Positions 13,281-17,760 of a stretch of DNA of 17,760 bases are shown one piece after another. Both the position numbers and the translations under genes were made by a program. The stretch is from DASUSH01 sp036375215 (GTDB taxonomy: Bacteria; Actinomycetota; Thermoleophilia; Solirubrobacterales; 70-9). Under the pieces are notes generated by a model, which had not been told where the DNA came from, ran no database searches, and was given only the letters and a program-made list of their open reading frames with translations. The stretch covers positions 1 to 17,760 of the forward strand of contig DASUSH010000046.1 in the NCBI GenBank assembly GCA_036375215.1, given 5' to 3'. Positions within the stretch are counted from its first letter, which is position 1, and each line of letters starts with the position of its first letter.

Positions 13281-14003
13281 CTACTCCCCGCCCTCTTCGC
13301 CGACGCGCTCGGGCTGGGGCTCGCCGCCCTCGCCCTCGGTGTCCTCGCCCTCGGCGCCCGCCTCGGCCTCGATCGGCTCGCCATCCTCGCCGACGAGCTC
13401 GGCCTCCTCCTCGAGCTCGGGCTCGGGCTCCTCCTCGATCCGCGGCGGCGAGAGCGTCGCGATCGTGACCTCCTCGGGGTCGTCGACCACGAAGGTGACG
13501 CCCTGCGGAGGGGTCACCGTGGAGAGCTGGATCGTGTCGCCGATCTCCATCGCGGAGACGTCGACGACGATCTGCTCGGGGATCTCGGTCGGGAGGGCCT
13601 CGACGGTGACCTCGCGGGTGATGTGCTCGAGCACGCCGCCCTCCTTGGCACCGGGCGCCTCCTCGGCGCCGTCGAGCTCGATCGCGACCTCGGACTGGAT
13701 CGCGACGTCGAGCTTCACCTCGAGCAGGTCGAGGTGCTGGAGCCGGCCGCGCACCGGGTGGTGCTGCTGCTCCTTGATCACCACCGGCGTCGAGGAGCCG
13801 TCGAACTCGAGGTCGAAGAGCGCCGCGCCGGTCTGCAGGACCACGCGCAGCTCGCGCTCGGGCACCTCGAAGGCGCGGGCCTCGCCGCCCCCGCCGTAGA
13901 CGACGCCGAGCACGAGGCCGTCGTTGCGCTTGCGCTTGCTCACGCGGGTGCCGAACTCGTTTCGCTCGGCGACCTTGATCTTTGGCCGCTGCTGGCTCGC
14001 CAT
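13281..14003 (-). CDS. rplY: 50S ribosomal protein L25 / general stress protein Ctc
   Basis: Binds 5S rRNA in the central protuberance of the large ribosomal subunit. The 240 residues are the long Ctc/TL5 type: N-terminal L25 domain (about 8-97) with 'RNEFGTRVSKRKRNDGLVLGV' region (14-34) and the marker 'HHPVRGRLQHLDLLEV' (81-96), then the Ctc/TL5 beta domain (about 98-185; 'ALPTEIPEQIVVDVSAMEIGD' region, 'GVTFVVDDPEEVTIATLSPP'). The C-terminus (188-240) is a strongly acidic Glu/Gly tail, longer than usual for the family. It is first gene of the rplY-pth-crotonase operon, as ctc precedes pth in Bacillus and Mycobacterium. The ATG (14001-14003) has no ribosome binding site; a TATCCT box ends 10 nt upstream, so the mRNA may be leaderless or nearly so. 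Confidence 0.96.
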   Translation of the reverse strand: MASQQRPKIKVAERNEFGTRVSKRKRNDGLVLGVVYGGGGEARAFEVPERELRVVLQTGAALFDLEFDGSSTPVVIKEQQHHPVRGRLQHLDLLEVKLDVAIQSEVAIELDGAEEAPGAKEGGVLEHITREVTVEALPTEIPEQIVVDVSAMEIGDTIQLSTVTPPQGVTFVVDDPEEVTIATLSPPRIEEEPEPELEEEAELVGEDGEPIEAEAGAEGEDTEGEGGEPQPERVGEEGGE

Positions 14004-14013
14004 GCGGCGACGG

Positions 14014-14019
14014 AGGATA
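14014..14019 (-). promoter_or_regulatory. Possible -10 box of the rplY operon (TATCCT)
   Basis: TATCCT (TANNNT type), ending 10 nt before the rplY ATG. Transcription would start about 3 nt before the ATG. A polypyrimidine TCCTCC follows instead of a Shine-Dalgarno sequence. No clear -35 is seen. Confidence 0.4.
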
Positions 14020-14029
14020 GAAGGCTCAA

Positions 14030-14035
14030 TACTCT
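14030..14035 (+). promoter_or_regulatory. Possible -10 box of the ABC1 kinase gene (TACTCT)
   Basis: TACTCT (TANNNT type), ending 6 nt before the GTG start at 14042, so the transcript would begin at the start codon. It lies back to back with the rplY box in the same 38-nt gap; no clear -35 is seen. Confidence 0.45.
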
Positions 14036-14041
14036 GCGCCC

Positions 14042-15460
14042 GTGGGGGAAGAGAAGATTCCCAAGGGCAGGGTCCGCCGCTCCGCGAAGCTCGGCAGCGC
14101 GTTCGGCACGCAGGCGACGCGGTACGCGGGGACGAAGGCCGCGAACGTCGTGCGCTCCGGCGAGCGCGGCGAGGAGAAGCTCGAGACCCGCCACATGGAG
14201 ACCGCGCTCAAGATCGCGGGCACGCTCGGCGAGATGAAGGGCGCGGCGATGAAGCTCGGCCAGCTCGCCTCCTTCGTCGACACCGAGTTCCTGCCCGAGG
14301 ATTACCGCGAGCTCTACCAGGAGCAGATGGCGAAGCTGCGCAACGACGCGCCGGCGATGCCCTGGGAGAGGGTCGTGAAGGTGCTCGAGGACCAGTACGC
14401 GCCCGAGCGCATCGACGAGCTCTTCGAGCACGTCGAGCCCGAGGCGTTCGCCGCCGCCTCGATCGGCCAGGTGCACCGGGCGACGATGACCGACGGCCGC
14501 GAGGTCGCGGTCAAGATCCAGTACCCCGACGTCGCCGACGCGCTGGAGGCGGACCTGCGCAACGCCGGCACGATCGTGCGGCTGGCGAAGGCGCTCGCCC
14601 CCGGCCTGGACCCGAAGTCGATCGCGGAGGAGCTCAAGGAGCGGGTGATGGAGGAGCTCGACTACGAGTTCGAGGCGCAGAACCAGCGCTCGTTCGCCCG
14701 CGCCTACCGCGACCACCCCTTCATCTACGTGCCGCAGGTGATCACCCGGCTGTCACGGCGCAAGGTGCTGGTCACCGAGTTCGTCGAGGGCACGCAATTC
14801 GGCCAGGTGAAGGAGCTGGACGCCGAGACCCGCAGCCGCTACGGCGAGATCGTCTTCCGCTTCCACTTCGGCTCGATCTACCACCTCCAGCACTTCAACG
14901 CCGACGCCCACCCCGGCAACTACATCCTCATGGACGACGGCCGCGTCGCCTTCCTCGACTTCGGGATGACCAAGCGGCTCGACCCCGAGCAGATCGAGCT
15001 CGAGCAGGCGGCGATCGACGCGGCCGCGCGCAAGGACCCCGCGGCGCTGATGAAGGCGCTGCAGGACCTCGGGTTCGTGAAGAACCCGAAGAAGGTCGAC
15101 GCCGAGCGCCTCATGGACCACGTGATGCTGGTCGGCGGCTGGTACATGGAGGACCGCGAGTACGAGGTGTCCGCGCGCCGCGTGATGAAGGTCATCGAGT
15201 CGACCTCGGACCCGCGCTCGGAGTACTACGACCTGATGCGGCGCGAGTCGGTGCCCGCCGAGGAGCTGATGGGCCGGCGGATGGAGACCGGCGTCCTCGC
15301 CGTCCTCGCCCAGCTGCGGGCGAAGCGGAACTGGTACCGGATCATGCGCGAGTGGGTCTACGCGGACGAGCCCGCGACCCCGCTGGGCGTCGAGGAGTGG
15401 GAGTACTTCGAGTCGCGCGGCCAGAAGCGGGTGCCGGGGTTCGCCCAGCGGCCGGTCTGA
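14042..15460 (+). CDS. ABC1/UbiB/ADCK-family atypical kinase
   Basis: The 472-residue protein has all marks of the ABC1 (UbiB/ADCK) protein-kinase-like family. The KxGQ motif is 'MKLGQLAS' (70-77, K71 to Q74). The Ala-rich loop that replaces the Gly-loop is 'AFAAASIGQVHRA' (135-147). The ATP-binding Lys is in 'VAVKIQYP' (K158), the catalytic region is 'FNADAHPGNYIL' (285-296, D288, N293), and the DFG motif is 'FLDFGMTKR' (304-312, D306). Family members are ATPases/kinases linked to quinone or isoprenoid lipid metabolism; UbiB and COQ8 support ubiquinone synthesis. An actinobacterium would use menaquinone, so the role here is open. No C-terminal membrane helix pair is obvious, unlike UbiB. The GTG at 14042 gives a basic N-terminus and follows a -10 box by 6 nt, with no Shine-Dalgarno sequence. 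It is divergent from rplY with a 38-nt gap. Confidence 0.93.
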   Translation: MGEEKIPKGRVRRSAKLGSAFGTQATRYAGTKAANVVRSGERGEEKLETRHMETALKIAGTLGEMKGAAMKLGQLASFVDTEFLPEDYRELYQEQMAKLRNDAPAMPWERVVKVLEDQYAPERIDELFEHVEPEAFAAASIGQVHRATMTDGREVAVKIQYPDVADALEADLRNAGTIVRLAKALAPGLDPKSIAEELKERVMEELDYEFEAQNQRSFARAYRDHPFIYVPQVITRLSRRKVLVTEFVEGTQFGQVKELDAETRSRYGEIVFRFHFGSIYHLQHFNADAHPGNYILMDDGRVAFLDFGMTKRLDPEQIELEQAAIDAAARKDPAALMKALQDLGFVKNPKKVDAERLMDHVMLVGGWYMEDREYEVSARRVMKVIESTSDPRSEYYDLMRRESVPAEELMGRRMETGVLAVLAQLRAKRNWYRIMREWVYADEPATPLGVEEWEYFESRGQKRVPGFAQRPV

Positions 15461-15470
15461 CCGCCGTCGC

Positions 15471-15496
15471 CTCGCGCCGACGAGCTGGAGCGCGAG
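15471..15496. terminator. Inverted repeat between convergent kinase and lipoprotein genes
   Basis: CTCGCGC (15471-15477) and GCGCGAG (15490-15496) form a perfect 7-bp stem with a 12-nt loop. It lies in the 36-nt gap between the kinase stop (15460) and the lipoprotein stop codon (15497-15499), which it touches. It is placed to end transcription from both sides. Confidence 0.5.
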
Positions 15497-16270
15497 CTAG
15501 CCGGTGCGCAGCAGGCCGATCTGGTCGGCGCGGCGGAGGTTGCCCTCGTCGCCGAAGTTGAGGACCTGGACGGCCCCGTTCGCGTCGAGCTCCTCGGCGG
15601 CGGCCTCGGGGATGTCGAAGACGACGTCCCCCGACACGGTGTCGCCCGGCTTGATCTTCTTCGCCTGCCAGAGGAAGGAGTCCGTGGCGACGCCGTTCAG
15701 GACGTTGAACGGCTCGCTGAACGTCTGGGTGCCCGCGACGAGCCGCGCCTGCTCGCCGAAGTCGTCGAAGAGCTGGGTGCCGTTGCCGGGGTTGGTGATC
15801 GAGAGCGTCGCGACCGCGTAGACGCCGTTCTTCGAGCGCCGCGGCTTCAGGTAGTCGCCGCGCACCGTCCCGGTCTCCTCGATCGCGTCGATCTTCGCGG
15901 TGAGGGTGTCGAGCTCGAGCTCCTCGCCGTAGTCGGCGACGACGTACTCGGTCCCGGCCGCCGAGCAGGTCCCGCCGCTGCCGAGCACCGACTCGAGGCC
16001 GCCCTCGTCGCCGCACTCGACCTCCTCCGGCGAGACGTTCGCCGCGTCGGCGACGATCTCCTCGATCGGCGCTCCCTCGGTCGCGGTGGTCGAGGCCGAC
16101 GTCGAGCTCGTCGAGGTGGTCGAGGTGCCGGTGAAGGTGCCGGGCTCGGTCGAGGTGGTGGTCGTCGACGTCGTCGAGGCCGCGGTCGTCGGCTCGTCGT
16201 CGCCGCCGCAGGCGGCGAGGCCGAGGGCGGCCGCGGCGAGGAGCGCGGCGCTCCCGGCGCGCGCGCTCAC
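15497..16270 (-). CDS. Lipoprotein with Thr/Ser linker and DUF4352-like domain
   Basis: The 257-residue protein has a signal at 1-20 ending in the lipobox 'LGLAACGG' (C21). A low-complexity Thr/Ser linker (about 28-64) probably spans the wall. A short region (68-130) has Cys at 86 and 102 that may pair. The beta-rich domain (about 130-250) has 'VYAVATLSITNPGNGTQLF' (150-168) and 'KKIKPGDTVSGDVVFDIPE' (204-222); this 'consistent extra strand, N-P-x-x-x, K-P-G-D-T-V-x-G' pattern is that of the DUF4352/telokin-like immunoglobulin-fold lipoproteins. The start is GTG 16268-16270, sharing GTGA with the stop of the exporter gene, so the two are translationally coupled. Open sequence continues far upstream in this frame, but only as the exporter's shadow. 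A role as an outer partner of the exporter is possible but unproven. Confidence 0.87.
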   Translation of the reverse strand: MSARAGSAALLAAAALGLAACGGDDEPTTAASTTSTTTTSTEPGTFTGTSTTSTSSTSASTTATEGAPIEEIVADAANVSPEEVECGDEGGLESVLGSGGTCSAAGTEYVVADYGEELELDTLTAKIDAIEETGTVRGDYLKPRRSKNGVYAVATLSITNPGNGTQLFDDFGEQARLVAGTQTFSEPFNVLNGVATDSFLWQAKKIKPGDTVSGDVVFDIPEAAAEELDANGAVQVLNFGDEGNLRRADQIGLLRTG

Positions 16271-17760
16271 GGGGCGGGCTCCGGCTGCTTCGAGCGGCCG
16301 AGCCGCCCGCCGACGAAGATGAGCGAGACGAAGACGCCCGCGATCGCCAGGATCGCCGCGTACCGGAAGCCGGACTGGATGCCGGTGACGAACGAGTCGC
16401 GGACGATCTCGTCGATCCGGGACAGCACCGCCGGTGCGAGCTCGGCCTTCGCCTGGGCGCTGGTGTCGGTGCCGGCCAGCAGGCCGTGCAGGACGCTCGA
16501 CTGGTGCTCGGTGAGCTGGGCCCCGGCCGCGGTGGCCTTCTCCTTCAGCTCGCTCTCGGAGGTGAGCGTGAAGATCATCGTCGTGATCCCGAGCCCCACG
16601 GCACCGCCCGCCACCTGGAACATGTAGACGATTCCGCCGGCGAGGCTCGTGCGCGAGGGGTCGAGGGAGGTGACCCCCGCGGTCGTCACCGAGGCGAAGA
16701 AAACGCCGACGCCGAATCCGAGGACGGCGAGCCCCGGGACGAGGTCGGCGTAGGTCCAGTCGTCTCCGACCAGCGCGAGCAGGACGATCCCGATGGCGAG
16801 GCCGGCGGTGCCGAGGGTCACCATCGCCTTCGCCCCGACGCGTTCGTAGAAGCGGCCGGAGACGAAGGCGGTGATCGCGAAGAGCACCAGCATCGGCGCC
16901 ATCCCGGCGCCCGCCTCGAGCGCCGAGAAATCGAGGATCTTGATCATGAATTGGGGCACATAGAGGACGACCGTGAAGAAGACGGCGGAGATCAGCAGAA
17001 CGGTCAGGCAGGCGGCGCGGAAGTCGGTGTTGGAGATCACGTCGCGCGGGACGAGGGCGCGCTCGCCCTGCCGCGGCTCGATCACGGCGAAGCTCGCGAT
17101 CAGCGCCACCGCGACGACGAAGAAGGCGATCACACGCGGATCGCCGAGCCCCCAGTCGCTCGCCTGGTCGAACCCGAGCAGGAGCAGGATCAGGCCGAGG
17201 GAGAGCGCCCCGATGCCGGCGTAGTCGATCCCCTCCTGCGCGCCCGGATCGTCCTTCGGGACCTTCGACGAGATGATCGCCACCGCGAACGCGGCGATCG
17301 GGACGTTGAGGAAGAAGATCGCGCGCCAGGTGACGTCCTCGGTGAGGAAGCCGCCGAGCAGCGGGCCGAGCGCGTTGCCGATCCCGGCCGCGCCGAGGAT
17401 CAGCCCCCCGGCGAGCCCCGCCTTCGAGTCGGGCAGCAGCGCGTAGGTGAGGCCGAGCAGCGCCGGCCACATCAGCGCTCCGCCGATGCCCATCAGCAGC
17501 CGCATCGCGATCAGGAAGTCGGCGCTCGGCGAGAGCCCGCCGAGCAGGGAGAAGCCGGCGAAGATCCCCGCGCCGATGAAGAAGACCTTGCGGCGGCCGT
17601 ACATGTCGGCGAGGCGGCCACCGGTGACGATCGCCATCCCGAAGATCAGCGCGTAGGCGTTGACGACCCACTGCGCGGTCCCGAGGTCGATATCGAAGTC
17701 CTGCTCGATCGCCGGGATCGCGACGTTCAGCGCGGTGAAGTCGTTGGCGATGACGATCAC
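16267..17760 (-). CDS. MFS exporter, DHA2 (EmrB/QacA, 14-TM) type, 5' end outside window
   Basis: 497 codons are visible. The frame is open at base 17760, and the first visible residues ('ANDFTALNVAIPAIEQDF', 5-22) are already inside the first helix, so only the N-terminus is missing. Seen: motif A 'GGRLADMYGRRKVF' (47-60), the antiporter motif C 'LGAAGIGNALGPLLGG' (122-137), 'TWRAIFFLNVPI' (144-155), then further hydrophobic segments to about residue 487 and the basic end 'GRLGRSKQPEPAP'. The total fits 14 helices of DHA2 proton-driven drug or metabolite exporters. The extracytoplasmic loop before the last helix (about 405-465) is long and polar, as in QacA/EmrB. The substrate cannot be told. 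It overlaps the downstream lipoprotein gene by 4 nt. Confidence 0.93.
   Translation of the reverse strand: MIVIANDFTALNVAIPAIEQDFDIDLGTAQWVVNAYALIFGMAIVTGGRLADMYGRRKVFFIGAGIFAGFSLLGGLSPSADFLIAMRLLMGIGGALMWPALLGLTYALLPDSKAGLAGGLILGAAGIGNALGPLLGGFLTEDVTWRAIFFLNVPIAAFAVAIISSKVPKDDPGAQEGIDYAGIGALSLGLILLLLGFDQASDWGLGDPRVIAFFVVAVALIASFAVIEPRQGERALVPRDVISNTDFRAACLTVLLISAVFFTVVLYVPQFMIKILDFSALEAGAGMAPMLVLFAITAFVSGRFYERVGAKAMVTLGTAGLAIGIVLLALVGDDWTYADLVPGLAVLGFGVGVFFASVTTAGVTSLDPSRTSLAGGIVYMFQVAGGAVGLGITTMIFTLTSESELKEKATAAGAQLTEHQSSVLHGLLAGTDTSAQAKAELAPAVLSRIDEIVRDSFVTGIQSGFRYAAILAIAGVFVSLIFVGGRLGRSKQPEPAP

Noticed and set aside
16271..17671. Upstream extension of the lipoprotein frame across the whole exporter gene, giving an apparent 724-residue protein.
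   Set aside because: The extra part is Arg-rich shadow sequence. The exporter in the other frame is a clear conserved MFS protein, and the GTG at 16270 starts a perfect lipoprotein signal.

Overview
The window is very GC-rich, with third codon positions almost all G or C. It reads as chromosomal DNA of a deep-branching actinobacterium, most likely Thermoleophilia (Solirubrobacterales-like). The reasons are a secreted protein ending in the Lys-rich 'LTKKARKGLKKAKKAKA' style tail, a remnant of the Cys-containing 'FECRLDGGAF' repeat common in that group, GTG/TTG starts, Thr/Ser-linker lipoproteins, and several TANNNT boxes placed only 6-11 nt before start codons (leaderless-type genes). The taxonomic call is an inference from style, not from a marker search.

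Layout. 1-666 (-): 5' part of a multi-pass GT-C-like membrane protein running off the left edge. 697-2400 (-): enolase followed by an FtsB/DivIC septum protein. 2472-3852 (+): a type-1-copper cupredoxin lipoprotein and a LysM + VanY-type carboxypeptidase. 3854-6167 (-): mazG overlapping the end of a membrane-anchored SurA/parvulin-like foldase with a collagen/elastin-like tail. 6218-9586 (-): mfd. 9703-11100 (-): a secreted propeller-like protein. 11167-11419 (-): a frameshifted remnant of another secreted protein. 11428-11880 (+): a small lipoprotein. 11945-14003 (-): rplY-pth-crotonase operon. 14042-15460 (+): an ABC1/UbiB-family kinase. 15497-17760 (-): a 14-TM-type MFS exporter running in from the right edge, translationally coupled to a DUF4352-like lipoprotein.

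The backbone rplY(ctc)-pth ... mfd-(foldase)-mazG ... eno-ftsB/divIC is an old conserved neighbourhood: Bacillus has ctc-spoVC-mfd-mazG-divIC, and Mycobacterium has mfd-mazG-lpqU-eno-ftsB. It joins translation quality control (L25, Pth), transcription-coupled repair (Mfd), nucleotide pool cleaning (MazG), envelope protein folding, glycolysis and division. Into it are set accessory envelope genes: cupredoxin, VanY, propeller-like protein, lipoproteins and crotonase.

I see no CRISPR array, tRNA, rRNA, insertion sequence or defence island, and no convincing undescribed multi-gene system. The best second-look items are the foldase with evenly spaced cysteines plus repeat tail, the frameshifted secreted-protein remnant, the crotonase lacking both usual catalytic glutamates, and the leaderless start architecture.
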